This document shows, one piece after another, positions 8,265-16,260 of a DNA stretch of 64,000 nt. The stretch is from Pseudomonas fluorescens (GTDB taxonomy: Bacteria; Pseudomonadota; Gammaproteobacteria; Pseudomonadales; Pseudomonadaceae): assembly GCF_018614655.1 (NCBI RefSeq), contig NZ_JAGGOG010000016.1:186001-250000 (forward strand). Direction: 5' to 3'. A program made the translations under genes and the position numbers. Positions within the stretch are counted from its first letter, which is position 1. Each line of letters begins with the position of its first letter. Below the pieces are notes generated by a model, which saw only the letters and a list, made by a program, of their open reading frames with translations, searched no databases and was not told the DNA's origin.

Positions 8265-9035
8265 TTGCTGCAAAACATTCGTGTCGTCTTGGTCAATACC
8301 AGTCATCCCGGCAACATCGGTGGGGTGGCGCGAGCCATGAAAAACATGGGGCTGACGCGCCTGGTGCTGGTCGAGCCTCGCCTGTTTCCGCATCACGAGG
8401 CCGATGCCCGCGCGTCCGGCGCCAATGACATCCTCGCAAGTGCGCAAGTTGTTGCCACTCTGGAAGATGCCTTGGTGGGCTGCAATCTGGTGTTGGGCAC
8501 CAGCGCCCGTGACCGTCGTATTCCCTGGCCACTGCTCGATCCCCGCGAATGCGGCACCAAAGTGGTCGAAGAGGCCGCCGGCGGGGCTGAAATCGCTCTG
8601 GTATTCGGCCGTGAGGACTCCGGCCTGACCAATGACGAGCTACAGCGATGTCATTACCACGTGCATATCCCCTCAGACCCTGAGTTCAGCTCGCTGAACC
8701 TTGGGGCAGCGGTGCAGGTGTTGAGTTATGAAGTGCGCATGGCCTGGCTGGCGGCTGAAGGCCAGCCGAGCAAGGTAGAGAAGGACGAGGTTGCATCGAC
8801 CAAAAGCGGCGAGTTGGCCACCATGGATGAGCTGGAACGGTTCTATGAGCATCTGGAGCAGACTCTGGTGGCCATTGAATTCCTCGATCCGGAAAAACCA
8901 CGGCACTTGATGGCGCGCCTGCGTCGGTTGTACGGACGTAGCTCGGTCAGTCGGGCGGAAATGAATATATTGCGTGGCATCCTCACGGAAACCCAGAAAG
9001 CGGCCCGTGGCGAGCTTCTTAAGCGGAAGGATTAA
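8265..9035 (+). CDS. trmJ: tRNA (cytidine/uridine-2'-O-)-methyltransferase TrmJ
   Basis: SPOUT-family methyltransferase expected to 2'-O-methylate position 32 of tRNAs. About 256 residues. Motif 1 is NTSHPGNIGGVARAMKNMGL; the AdoMet knot includes LVFGREDSGLTNDEL and IPSDPEFSSLNLGAAVQVL. The C-terminal extension is helical (LERFYEHLEQTLVAIEFL). The start is TTG at 8265 (MLQNIRVVLVNT), with no ATG nearby at the conserved N-terminus and only a weak Shine-Dalgarno. cysE follows after 2 nt. The trmJ-cysE-iscR order is conserved in Pseudomonas. Confidence 0.94.
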   Translation: MLQNIRVVLVNTSHPGNIGGVARAMKNMGLTRLVLVEPRLFPHHEADARASGANDILASAQVVATLEDALVGCNLVLGTSARDRRIPWPLLDPRECGTKVVEEAAGGAEIALVFGREDSGLTNDELQRCHYHVHIPSDPEFSSLNLGAAVQVLSYEVRMAWLAAEGQPSKVEKDEVASTKSGELATMDELERFYEHLEQTLVAIEFLDPEKPRHLMARLRRLYGRSSVSRAEMNILRGILTETQKAARGELLKRKD

Positions 9036-9037
9036 AA

Positions 9038-9820
9038 ATGTTCGAGCGTTTGCGAGAAGATATCCAGAGTGTTTTCCACCGTGACCCGGCGGCGCGCAAC
9101 GCCTTTGAAGTGCTGACCTGCTACCCGGGCATGCATGCGATCTGGATTCACCGCCTGTCCGGCGCCTTGTGGAATATGGGCTGGAAGTGGCTGGCGCGGC
9201 TGGTGTCGAACTTCGGGCGCTGGTTGACCGGGATCGAGATTCACCCGGGGGCCAAGGTAGGGCGTCGCTTCTTTATCGATCATGGCATGGGCATCGTTAT
9301 CGGTGAGACGGCTGAAATTGGCGATGATGTGACCCTGTACCAGGGTGTGACCCTTGGTGGTACCACCTGGAACAAGGGCAAGCGCCACCCAACCCTGGAA
9401 GATGGTGTGGTGGTTGGGGCGGGCGCCAAGGTGCTTGGCCCGTTTACTGTCGGTGCCGGGGCCAAGGTTGGCTCCAATGCCGTGGTCACCAAGGCTGTGC
9501 CGCCTGGCGCTACCGTAGTGGGTATTCCGGGGCGGATTATCGTCAAGCCGGAAGTCGGTGATGAGCAGGAAGCGAAGCGCAAGGCCATGGCCGAGAAGAT
9601 CGGCTTTGATGCCTATGGTGTGAGCGAAGACATGCCCGATCCGGTGGCTCGCGCTATCGGCCAATTGCTTGACCACCTGCAGGCGGTGGACGGCAAGCTG
9701 GACGGTATGTGTGGTGCCCTGAAGGAGCTGGGTAGCAGCTACTGCGCCAAGGACTTGCCTGAACTGCGCGAAGAAGACTTCGCCGAGATCAAGGACGAAA
9801 GCGCCAGTAAGGCTGGCTAA
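9038..9820 (+). CDS. cysE: Serine O-acetyltransferase
   Basis: Acetyl-CoA + L-serine to O-acetylserine, the committed step of cysteine synthesis. Product of 260 residues with a left-handed beta-helix hexapeptide domain: HPGAKVGRRFFIDHGMGIVIGE (His of the DHG motif is catalytic), DDVTLYQGVTLGGT, GAKVLGPFTVGAGAKVGSNAVV. It is the short SAT form, lacking the long N-terminus of the E. coli enzyme. It sits directly before the isc operon, which consumes cysteine sulfur. A REP pair follows. Confidence 0.95.
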   Translation: MFERLREDIQSVFHRDPAARNAFEVLTCYPGMHAIWIHRLSGALWNMGWKWLARLVSNFGRWLTGIEIHPGAKVGRRFFIDHGMGIVIGETAEIGDDVTLYQGVTLGGTTWNKGKRHPTLEDGVVVGAGAKVLGPFTVGAGAKVGSNAVVTKAVPPGATVVGIPGRIIVKPEVGDEQEAKRKAMAEKIGFDAYGVSEDMPDPVARAIGQLLDHLQAVDGKLDGMCGALKELGSSYCAKDLPELREEDFAEIKDESASKAG

Positions 9821-9843
9821 ATCTCAAGTCCCACACAGTTCCA

Positions 9844-9932
9844 TGTGGGAGCGGGCTTGCTCGCGAAAGCGGAGTGTCAGTTGATAAATAGGTTGGCTGA
9901 CCCACCGCCTTCGCGAGCAAGCCCGCTCCCGC
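9844..9932. repeat. REPIN-like paired palindrome 1
   Basis: TGTGGGAGCGGGCTTGCTCG at the left is mirrored by CGAGCAAGCCCGCTCCCGCA at the right, each also able to fold on itself, with about 40 nt between. Typical REP doublet of fluorescent pseudomonads, located between cysE and the isc promoter. Confidence 0.85.
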
Positions 9933-10027
9933 ATTTGATCTTCATCGTGCTCAAGACTGCCTGCTGTCCACTGCGGCTGTTCGATCCCACCCCACCCTGC
10001 TATTATTTGCGCGCCCTTTTTACGGGT

Positions 10028-10052
10028 AATCCTGACTAAAGTACTAGGTCTT
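10028..10052 (+). promoter_or_regulatory. Upstream IscR-like site
   Basis: Contains the GACT core and roughly 17 of 25 positions of the type 1 IscR consensus known from enterics. It lies one helical-turn multiple (25 bp start to start) upstream of the better site at 10053, giving the tandem arrangement found before other iscR genes. Confidence 0.5.
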
Positions 10053-10085
10053 ATAGTTGACTTAAATACTCGGGAATCGCATACT
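10053..10085 (+). promoter_or_regulatory. iscR promoter with IscR type 1 site
   Basis: Positions 10053-10077 match about 22 of 25 positions of the type 1 IscR consensus (ATAGTTGACT core). The same bases supply a -35 element TTGACT (10057-10062), 17 nt before a -10 CATACT (10080-10085). Holo-IscR bound here would block polymerase, the classical autorepression of the isc operon. Confidence 0.75.
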
Positions 10086-10118
10086 TGCTCCCATTCTGAA
10101 ACACCTTGGTACTTGTCC

Positions 10119-10610
10119 ATGAGACTGACTACAAAAGGCCGATACGCGGTAACCGCCATGCTTGATCTGGCCTTGCACGCGCAAAATGGGCCGGTGTCCC
10201 TGGCCGATATCTCCGAGCGCCAAGGCATTTCCCTGTCCTACCTCGAGCAGCTGTTCGCCAAGTTGCGGCGCAGCAATCTGGTTTCCAGTGTTCGTGGTCC
10301 AGGTGGTGGCTATCAATTGTCCCGCGATATGCAGGGCATCCAGGTGGCCCAGGTGATCGACGCGGTCAACGAATCCGTCGATGCCACCAAATGCCAGGGC
10401 CTGGGTGATTGCCACGCCGGCGACACCTGCTTGACGCACCACTTGTGGTGCGATCTGAGCCTGCAGATCCACGAATTTTTGAGTGGTATCAGCTTGGCTG
10501 ATCTTGTGACTCGCCGTGAGGTGCAAGAAGTAGCCCAGCGTCAGGACCAGCGCCGTTGCAACACCAAGGCGCCGCGTCTGGACAAGATTGAAGCGTCCGC
10601 CGTCGAGTGA
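10119..10610 (+). CDS. iscR: Fe-S cluster assembly transcriptional regulator IscR
   Basis: Rrf2-family [2Fe-2S] regulator that represses the isc operon when cluster supply is adequate. Product of 163 residues from ATG 10119 (MRLTTKGRYAVTAMLDLALH). The winged helix covers about 1-80 (ISLSYLEQLFAKLR, GPGGGYQLSR). Cluster ligands Cys92, Cys98, Cys104 and His107 are all present (KCQGLGDCHAGDTCLTHH). A TTG two codons upstream is less likely. First gene of the operon; 50 nt precede iscS. Confidence 0.97.
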   Translation: MRLTTKGRYAVTAMLDLALHAQNGPVSLADISERQGISLSYLEQLFAKLRRSNLVSSVRGPGGGYQLSRDMQGIQVAQVIDAVNESVDATKCQGLGDCHAGDTCLTHHLWCDLSLQIHEFLSGISLADLVTRREVQEVAQRQDQRRCNTKAPRLDKIEASAVE

Positions 10611-10660
10611 CAGCCGAAGAGCTAACGGCACGCCAGCCAGCCTGATTTAGGAGAAAGTCC

Positions 10661-11875
10661 ATGAAATTGCCGATTTACCTTGATTACTCAGCGACCACCC
10701 CGGTTGATCCGCGTGTCGCGCAAAAGATGAGCGAATGCCTGCTGGTTGACGGAAACTTCGGCAACCCTGCGTCCCGTTCCCACGTTTTCGGCTGGAAAGC
10801 CGAAGAGTCCGTGGAAAATGCGCGTCGCCAGGTCGCCGACCTGGTCAATGCCGACCCGCGTGAAATTGTCTGGACCTCCGGTGCCACCGAGTCCGACAAC
10901 CTGGCAATCAAGGGCGCCGCGCATTTCTACTCCACCAAAGGCAAGCACCTGATCACCACCAAGATTGAGCACAAGGCTGTCCTCGACACCATGCGCCAAC
11001 TGGAGCGTGAAGGCTTTGAAGTCACCTACCTCGAGCCAACCACCGACGGTATCGTGACCCCTGCGATGATCGAAGCTGCGATGCGTGAAGACACCATCCT
11101 GGTTTCCGTGATCCACGTGAACAACGAAATCGGCACCATCAACGACATCGCGGCCATCGGCGAGCTGACCCGCTCCAAAGGTGTCCTGCTGCACGTCGAC
11201 GCTGCTCAGTCCACCGGCAAGGTCGACATTGACCTGTCGAAACTGAAAGTCGACCTGATGTCGTTCTCTGCCCACAAGACCTACGGCCCTAAAGGCATCG
11301 GCGCCCTCTACGTGAGCCGCAAGCCTCGCGTACGTATCGAAGCCACCATGCACGGCGGTGGTCACGAGCGCGGTATGCGTTCCGGCACTCTGGCGACCCA
11401 CCAGATCGTCGGCATGGGCGAAGCTTTCCGTGTAGCCAAGGAAGACATGGCTGCCGAAAACGTGCGCATCAAGGCCCTGAGCGATCGCTTCTACAAGCAG
11501 GTCGAAAACCTTGAAGAGCTGTACATCAATGGCAGCATGACCGCCCGTGTACCGCACAACCTGAATTTGAGCTTCAACTACGTCGAAGGCGAGTCGCTGA
11601 TCATGGCGCTCAAGGACCTGGCGGTTTCGTCCGGTTCGGCCTGCACCTCGGCCTCCCTTGAGCCGTCCTACGTCCTGCGCGCCCTGGGCCGTAACGACGA
11701 GTTGGCGCACAGCTCGATCCGCTTTACGTTCGGCCGCTTCACCACCGAAGAAGAAGTCGACTACGCCGCGCAGAAAGTCTGCGAGGCCGTGACCAAGCTG
11801 CGCACCTTGTCGCCGCTGTGGGACATGTACAAAGACGGCGTCGATATTTCCAAGATCGAGTGGGCGGCACACTAA
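10661..11875 (+). CDS. iscS: Cysteine desulfurase IscS
   Basis: PLP enzyme converting cysteine to alanine and a persulfide used for Fe-S clusters and tRNA thiolation. Length 404 residues as in E. coli. His104 region (KIEHKAVLDT), PLP lysine K206 (SFSAHKTYGPKG) and the persulfide-carrying Cys328 (SSGSACTSASLEPSYV) are all visible. The start has GGAGAAAG upstream. A 101-nt structured gap separates it from iscU. Confidence 0.98.
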   Translation: MKLPIYLDYSATTPVDPRVAQKMSECLLVDGNFGNPASRSHVFGWKAEESVENARRQVADLVNADPREIVWTSGATESDNLAIKGAAHFYSTKGKHLITTKIEHKAVLDTMRQLEREGFEVTYLEPTTDGIVTPAMIEAAMREDTILVSVIHVNNEIGTINDIAAIGELTRSKGVLLHVDAAQSTGKVDIDLSKLKVDLMSFSAHKTYGPKGIGALYVSRKPRVRIEATMHGGGHERGMRSGTLATHQIVGMGEAFRVAKEDMAAENVRIKALSDRFYKQVENLEELYINGSMTARVPHNLNLSFNYVEGESLIMALKDLAVSSGSACTSASLEPSYVLRALGRNDELAHSSIRFTFGRFTTEEEVDYAAQKVCEAVTKLRTLSPLWDMYKDGVDISKIEWAAH

Positions 11876-11884
11876 ATATAGAAG

Positions 11885-11938
11885 CCGCCACCCAAAGGCT
11901 CTGTAAAAACGTGGCGGAAAACGCAGGCGTTTTTACAG
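11885..11938 (+). other. Structured iscS-iscU intergenic RNA (possible pseudoknot)
   Basis: Two perfect inverted repeats interleave. CCGCCAC (11885-11891) pairs with GTGGCGG (11911-11917). CTGTAAAAACG (11901-11911) pairs with CGTTTTTACAG (11928-11938). The loop of each contains an arm of the other, the topology of an H-type pseudoknot or of two exclusive folds. No T-run follows 11938, so a plain terminator is unlikely. It ends 38 nt before iscU. Confidence 0.6.
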
Positions 11939-11976
11939 GGTTCCAGAGCGGCCCTGATGAGTGAGGATTCAGTACC

Positions 11977-12363
11977 ATGGCTTACAGCGAAAAGGTCATC
12001 GACCACTACGAAAACCCGCGTAACGTCGGCAAGATGGACGCGGAAGACCCAGATGTCGGCACCGGCATGGTCGGCGCTCCGGCGTGCGGCGACGTTATGC
12101 GCCTGCAGATCAAGGTCAACGATCAAGGCGTCATCGAAGATGCCAAGTTCAAGACTTACGGCTGCGGTTCGGCCATCGCCTCCAGCTCCCTGGCGACCGA
12201 ATGGATGAAAGGCAAGACCCTGGATGAGGCTGTCACCATCAGCAACACCCAACTGGCCGAAGAGCTGGCCTTGCCGCCAGTGAAAATCCACTGCTCGGTA
12301 CTCGCAGAAGACGCCATCAAGGCGGCCGTTCGCGACTACAAGCAGAAGAAAGGCTTGATCTAA
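11977..12363 (+). CDS. iscU: Fe-S cluster scaffold IscU
   Basis: Scaffold on which [2Fe-2S] clusters form before HscA/HscB-driven transfer. Product of 128 residues with all three ligand cysteines (C37 in GAPACGD, C63 in YGCGSA, C106 in KIHCSV), the conserved Asp39 and the HscA recognition motif LPPVK at 99-103. Second enzyme-level gene of the operon; iscA follows after 27 nt. Confidence 0.98.
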   Translation: MAYSEKVIDHYENPRNVGKMDAEDPDVGTGMVGAPACGDVMRLQIKVNDQGVIEDAKFKTYGCGSAIASSSLATEWMKGKTLDEAVTISNTQLAEELALPPVKIHCSVLAEDAIKAAVRDYKQKKGLI

Positions 12364-12390
12364 GCATTTGGCGACGAGTAAGGAGTCACG

Positions 12391-12714
12391 ATGGCTATCA
12401 GCATGACAGAAGCGGCGGCTAAACACGTGCGACGCTCCCTTGACGGGCGCGGCAAAGGTGAGGGGATTCGTCTGGGTGTTCGCACCACGGGCTGTTCCGG
12501 CCTTGCCTATGTGCTGGAGTTTGTCGACGAGGTGGTTGCGGAAGATCAGGTGTTCGAAAGTCACGGCGAGAAAGTGATCATCGACCCGAAAAGCCTGACT
12601 TACCTGGACGGCACCGAACTCGATTTCGTCAAGGAAGGGTTGAACGAAGGCTTCAAGTTCAACAACCCCAACGTACGCGGTGAATGTGGCTGCGGCGAAA
12701 GCTTCAACATCTGA
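12391..12714 (+). CDS. iscA: Iron-sulfur cluster assembly protein IscA
   Basis: A-type carrier passing clusters to apo-proteins. It has 107 residues with the three conserved cysteines (C35 in TTGCSGLAY, and the C-terminal CGCGESF pair). ATG at 12391 follows AAGGAG. The stop lies 8 nt before the hscB start. Confidence 0.97.
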   Translation: MAISMTEAAAKHVRRSLDGRGKGEGIRLGVRTTGCSGLAYVLEFVDEVVAEDQVFESHGEKVIIDPKSLTYLDGTELDFVKEGLNEGFKFNNPNVRGECGCGESFNI

Positions 12715-12722
12715 GGCTGATT

Positions 12723-13244
12723 GTGGGTACTCCTTGTCATTTCGCTTTATTCGAGCTGCAGCCGAGTTTTCGCCTGGATCTTGATCAGCTTGCCACGCGC
12801 TATCGTGAATTGGCGCGTGGGGTGCATCCGGACCGTTTCGCTGACGCTTCCGAGCGTGAGCAGCGCTTGGCGCTGGAGCAATCAGCCAGCCTCAATGAAG
12901 CCTATCAGACGCTCAAAAACCCTCCCAAACGCGCGCGCTACCTGCTCGCCATGGGCGGTCGCGAGCTGCCACTTGAGGTCACGGTTCAAGACCCTGATTT
13001 CCTGATGCAGCAGATGCAATGGCGTGAAGAACTCGAAGACTTGCAGGACGAGGCCGATATGGCTGGCGTCGTCGTCTTCAAGCGCCGTCTGAAAGTGGCC
13101 CAGGATGAACTCAACGAAAGCTTCGCGGCTTGTTGGGATGATGCGGCGCAACGCGAACAGGCCGAACGCCTGATGCGGCGCATGCAGTTCCTCGACAAGC
13201 TCACCTACGAAGTGCGCCAGTTAGAAGAGCGCCTCGACGATTAA
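12723..13244 (+). CDS. hscB: Co-chaperone HscB
   Basis: J-domain protein that delivers IscU to HscA and stimulates its ATPase. From GTG 12723 the product has 173 residues (MGTPCHFALFELQPSF), matching the family N-terminus. An in-frame extension back into iscA adds residues not conserved. HPD motif at 35-37 (RGVHPDRF). The C-terminal three-helix IscU-binding domain covers about 85-173. Confidence 0.95.
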   Translation: MGTPCHFALFELQPSFRLDLDQLATRYRELARGVHPDRFADASEREQRLALEQSASLNEAYQTLKNPPKRARYLLAMGGRELPLEVTVQDPDFLMQQMQWREELEDLQDEADMAGVVVFKRRLKVAQDELNESFAACWDDAAQREQAERLMRRMQFLDKLTYEVRQLEERLDD

Positions 13245-13295
13245 CCCAGTGCTGCCCACGTTGCACGCCTGACAGACAGATAAGACCTGATTACC

Positions 13296-15158
13296 ATGGC
13301 CCTACTGCAGATCGCCGAACCCGGCCAAAGTCCTCAACCGCACCAGCGTCGTCTGGCGGTCGGGATTGACTTGGGCACCACCAATTCGCTGGTCGCTGCG
13401 CTGCGCAGCGGTCTTTCCGAGCCGCTGCCCGACGCCGATGGCCAGGTCATCCTGCCGTCTGCCGTGCGCTATCACGCTGACCACACCGAGGTCGGTGAGT
13501 CGGCCAAGCTGGCGGCCTCTGCCGATCCCCTGAACACCGTGCTTTCGGTCAAGCGCTTGATGGGCCGTGGCCTGTCCGACGTCAAGCAGTTGGGTGATCA
13601 ACTGCCGTACCGCTTTGTCGGCGGCGAATCCCATATGCCGTTCATCGACACCGTCCAGGGTCCGAAAAGCCCGGTGGAAGTGTCGGCCGATATCCTCAAG
13701 GTGCTGCGCCAGCGTGCAGAAACTACCTTGGGCGGCGAGCTGGTGGGGGCGGTAATTACTGTTCCTGCGTATTTCGATGACGCTCAGCGTCAGGCTACCA
13801 AGGATGCGGCGAAACTCGCCGGTCTGAACGTACTGCGCTTGCTCAACGAGCCGACCGCTGCCGCTGTGGCGTACGGCCTCGATCAACACGCCGAAGGCCT
13901 GGTCGCTATTTACGACCTGGGCGGCGGTACGTTTGATATCTCGATTCTGCGCCTGACCGGCGGTGTCTTCGAGGTCCTGGCCACCGGTGGCGATAGCGCC
14001 CTGGGCGGGGATGACTTTGATCACGCCATTGCTGGCTGGATCATCACCAGCGCCGGTTTGTCTGCCGACCTGGATCCGGGCGCGCAACGTAACCTGCTGC
14101 AAACCGCCTGCGCCGCTAAAGAAGCGCTGACTGACGCTGCGTCGGTTGAAGTTTCCTACGGTAGCTGGTCGGCCCAACTGACCCGTGAAGCCTTCGACGC
14201 GCTGATCGAGCCAATGGTCGCCCGCAGCCTGAAAGCCTGCCGTCGCGCTGTTCGTGACTCCGGTATTGAGCTGGAAGATGTCGGCGCCGTGGTTATGGTC
14301 GGTGGTTCGACTCGGGTGCCACGCGTTCGCGACGCCGTTGCCGAAGCCTTTGGTCGCCAGCCGCTGACCGAAATCGATCCGGATCAAGTGGTGGCCATTG
14401 GTGCTGCGATTCAGGCCGATACCCTTGCCGGCAACAAACGTGATGGTGGCGAACTGCTTCTGCTCGACGTGATTCCGTTGTCCCTGGGGCTGGAAACCAT
14501 GGGCGGCCTGATGGAGAAGGTGATTCCACGTAACACCACCATTCCTGTCGCTCGCGCCCAGGACTTCACGACGTACAAAGATGGCCAGTCGGCCATGATG
14601 ATTCATGTGCTGCAGGGCGAGCGTGAGCTGATCAGCGACTGCCGCTCCCTGGCGCGCTTTGAATTGCGCGGTATTCCGGCGATGGTTGCCGGCGCGGCGA
14701 AGATTCGTGTGACCTTCCAGGTCGATGCCGATGGCTTGCTCAGCGTTGCTGCCCGCGAGTTGGGTTCAGGCGTTGAAGCCAGCATTCAGGTCAAGCCGTC
14801 CTACGGCCTGACCGACGGCGAAATCGCCAAGATGCTCAAGGATTCGTTCCAGTACGCCGGCGACGACAAGGTCGCCCGTGTACTGCGTGAGCAGCAGGTC
14901 GATGCCCAGCGCCTGCTCGAAGCGGTGCAGGGCGCCCTGGATGCTGATGGCGACCGCCTGCTGGATGCTGAAGAACGCCTGGTCATCAACCTGCAGATGC
15001 AGGAGTTGGCCGAAATGATGAAAGGCACCGATGGTTACGCCATCGAGCAGCAGACCAAGCGCCTGTCGCAAGTGACCGATGCTTTTGCCGCCCGTCGTAT
15101 GGATCAGACGGTGAAAGCCGCTCTGGCGGGCCGCAACTTGAATGAACTTGAGGATTAA
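13296..15158 (+). CDS. hscA: Fe-S protein assembly chaperone HscA
   Basis: Specialised Hsp70 that releases clusters from IscU. Product of 620 residues. The nucleotide-binding domain shows GIDLGTTNSLVAAL, LNEPTAAAVAYGLD, YDLGGGTFDISIL and VGGSTRVPRVR; the substrate-binding domain begins near residue 390 (LLLDVIPLSLGLETMGG). The acidic/polar tail of DnaK is absent, as expected for HscA. ferredoxin gene follows after 3 nt. Confidence 0.97.
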   Translation: MALLQIAEPGQSPQPHQRRLAVGIDLGTTNSLVAALRSGLSEPLPDADGQVILPSAVRYHADHTEVGESAKLAASADPLNTVLSVKRLMGRGLSDVKQLGDQLPYRFVGGESHMPFIDTVQGPKSPVEVSADILKVLRQRAETTLGGELVGAVITVPAYFDDAQRQATKDAAKLAGLNVLRLLNEPTAAAVAYGLDQHAEGLVAIYDLGGGTFDISILRLTGGVFEVLATGGDSALGGDDFDHAIAGWIITSAGLSADLDPGAQRNLLQTACAAKEALTDAASVEVSYGSWSAQLTREAFDALIEPMVARSLKACRRAVRDSGIELEDVGAVVMVGGSTRVPRVRDAVAEAFGRQPLTEIDPDQVVAIGAAIQADTLAGNKRDGGELLLLDVIPLSLGLETMGGLMEKVIPRNTTIPVARAQDFTTYKDGQSAMMIHVLQGERELISDCRSLARFELRGIPAMVAGAAKIRVTFQVDADGLLSVAARELGSGVEASIQVKPSYGLTDGEIAKMLKDSFQYAGDDKVARVLREQQVDAQRLLEAVQGALDADGDRLLDAEERLVINLQMQELAEMMKGTDGYAIEQQTKRLSQVTDAFAARRMDQTVKAALAGRNLNELED

Positions 15159-15161
15159 CTG

Positions 15162-15503
15162 ATGCCGCAGATCATTTTTCTGCCCCACGCCGAGCATTGC
15201 CCGGACGGTATGGTTGTGGAGGCTGAGACCGGCAAGTCCATTCTCGAAGTCGCTCACGACAACCATATCGAGATCGAAAGCGCCTGCGGCGGCGTCAACG
15301 CCTGCACCACCTGTCACTGCATTATCCGTGAAGGTTTCAATAGTCTCGAAGAGGCTGATGACCTGGAAGAGGACTATCTTGATAGGGCGTGGGGGCTGGA
15401 GCCGACATCGCGCTTGAGCTGTCAGGCGAAAGTGGGAACAGAAGACCTTACCGTCGAGATTCCGAAATACTCGCTTAACCATGCCGCCGAAGCGCCGCAC
15501 TGA
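15162..15503 (+). CDS. fdx: Isc-type [2Fe-2S] ferredoxin
   Basis: Adrenodoxin-like ferredoxin that supplies electrons for cluster assembly on IscU. Product of 113 residues with cluster ligands C42, C48, C51 and C87 (ACGGVNACTTCHC, RLSCQAK). Start ATG 15162 is 3 nt after hscA. iscX follows after 14 nt. Confidence 0.97.
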   Translation: MPQIIFLPHAEHCPDGMVVEAETGKSILEVAHDNHIEIESACGGVNACTTCHCIIREGFNSLEEADDLEEDYLDRAWGLEPTSRLSCQAKVGTEDLTVEIPKYSLNHAAEAPH

Positions 15504-15517
15504 CTGGTAGAACTGTC

Positions 15518-15718
15518 ATGAGTTACGGTTGGAATGATGTACAACGCATTGCTGAAGAACTGGCTGAAGCCAAGCCGGGTGTCAGTCCGCTGACGGTCAA
15601 CTTCGTCGACCTGCAACGATGGATCATGGAGTTGCCTGATTTCGACAATACCTCCGGTCGCTGCGGCGAGAAGGTGTTGGAGGCCGTCCAGACGCTCTGG
15701 ATCGAAGAAATAGACTGA
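15518..15718 (+). CDS. iscX: Fe-S cluster assembly protein IscX
   Basis: Small acidic protein (66 residues) that binds IscS and modulates desulfurase activity, also called YfhJ. Hallmarks are WNDVQRIAEELAE, the DLQRWIMELPDFD segment and an acidic C-terminal helix. It is the last gene of the isc operon; the next hairpin is 30 nt downstream. Confidence 0.95.
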   Translation: MSYGWNDVQRIAEELAEAKPGVSPLTVNFVDLQRWIMELPDFDNTSGRCGEKVLEAVQTLWIEEID

Positions 15719-15747
15719 TCATCCCCGCAGGTTAGGCAATACCCAAG

Positions 15748-15777
15748 AACCCGCGTATAATTCGCGGGTTTAATTTT
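15748..15777 (+). terminator. isc terminator whose loop is a TATAAT box
   Basis: AACCCGCG (15748-15755) pairs with CGCGGGTT (15763-15770) around the 7-nt loop TATAATT, followed by TAATTTTT. The loop is an exact sigma70 -10 hexamer (15756-15761). A weak -35 (TTAGGC, 15732-15737) lies 18 nt upstream, so the same DNA may end the isc transcript and start ndk. Confidence 0.65.
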
Positions 15778-15806
15778 TCGTAAATTACCGTTTCTGGAGT
15801 TACACC

Positions 15807-16232
15807 ATGGCTGTTCAACGTACTTTCTCCATCATCAAGCCTGACGCTGTTGCAAAAAACGTCATCGGCGAGATCACCACTCGTTTCGAAAAAGCCGGCC
15901 TGAAGGTTGTAGCTTCGAAACTCAAGCAACTGTCCAAAGCTGAAGCTGAAGGCTTCTACGCTGAGCACAGCGCTCGTGGTTTCTTCGGCGACCTGGTTGC
16001 TTTCATGATCTCCGGTCCTGTTGTTGTCCAGGTTCTGGAAGGCGAAAACGCTATCGCTCTGAACCGTGAGCTGATGGGCGCTACCAACCCTAAAGAAGCT
16101 GCTGCCGGCACCATCCGTGCTGACTTCGCTGACTCCATCGACGCCAACGCTGTACACGGTTCGGACTCCGAAGCCGCTGCTGCTCGCGAAATCTCGTACT
16201 TCTTCGCAGCTACTGAAGTAACCACTCGCTAA
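15807..16232 (+). CDS. ndk: Nucleoside diphosphate kinase
   Basis: Transfers the gamma-phosphate of ATP to nucleoside diphosphates through a phospho-histidine. Product of 141 residues, normal length. It has TFSIIKPDAVAKNVIGEI at the N-terminus and the catalytic His in NAVHGSDSEAAAAREI. The codons are strongly biased to abundant tRNAs, as expected for a highly expressed gene. rlmN starts 28 nt downstream. Confidence 0.98.
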   Translation: MAVQRTFSIIKPDAVAKNVIGEITTRFEKAGLKVVASKLKQLSKAEAEGFYAEHSARGFFGDLVAFMISGPVVVQVLEGENAIALNRELMGATNPKEAAAGTIRADFADSIDANAVHGSDSEAAAAREISYFFAATEVTTR

Positions 16233-16260
16233 GTATTGGCTTAAGAGTGAAGGTGAATCC

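Noticed and set aside
11901..11938. iscS-iscU hairpin as a rho-independent terminator
   Set aside because: The T-run lies inside the 3' arm of the stem rather than after it, and the operon clearly continues.
12684..12722. Longer hscB start inside iscA
   Set aside because: The extra 13 residues overlap the conserved iscA C-terminus. The J-domain N-terminus fits GTG 12723.
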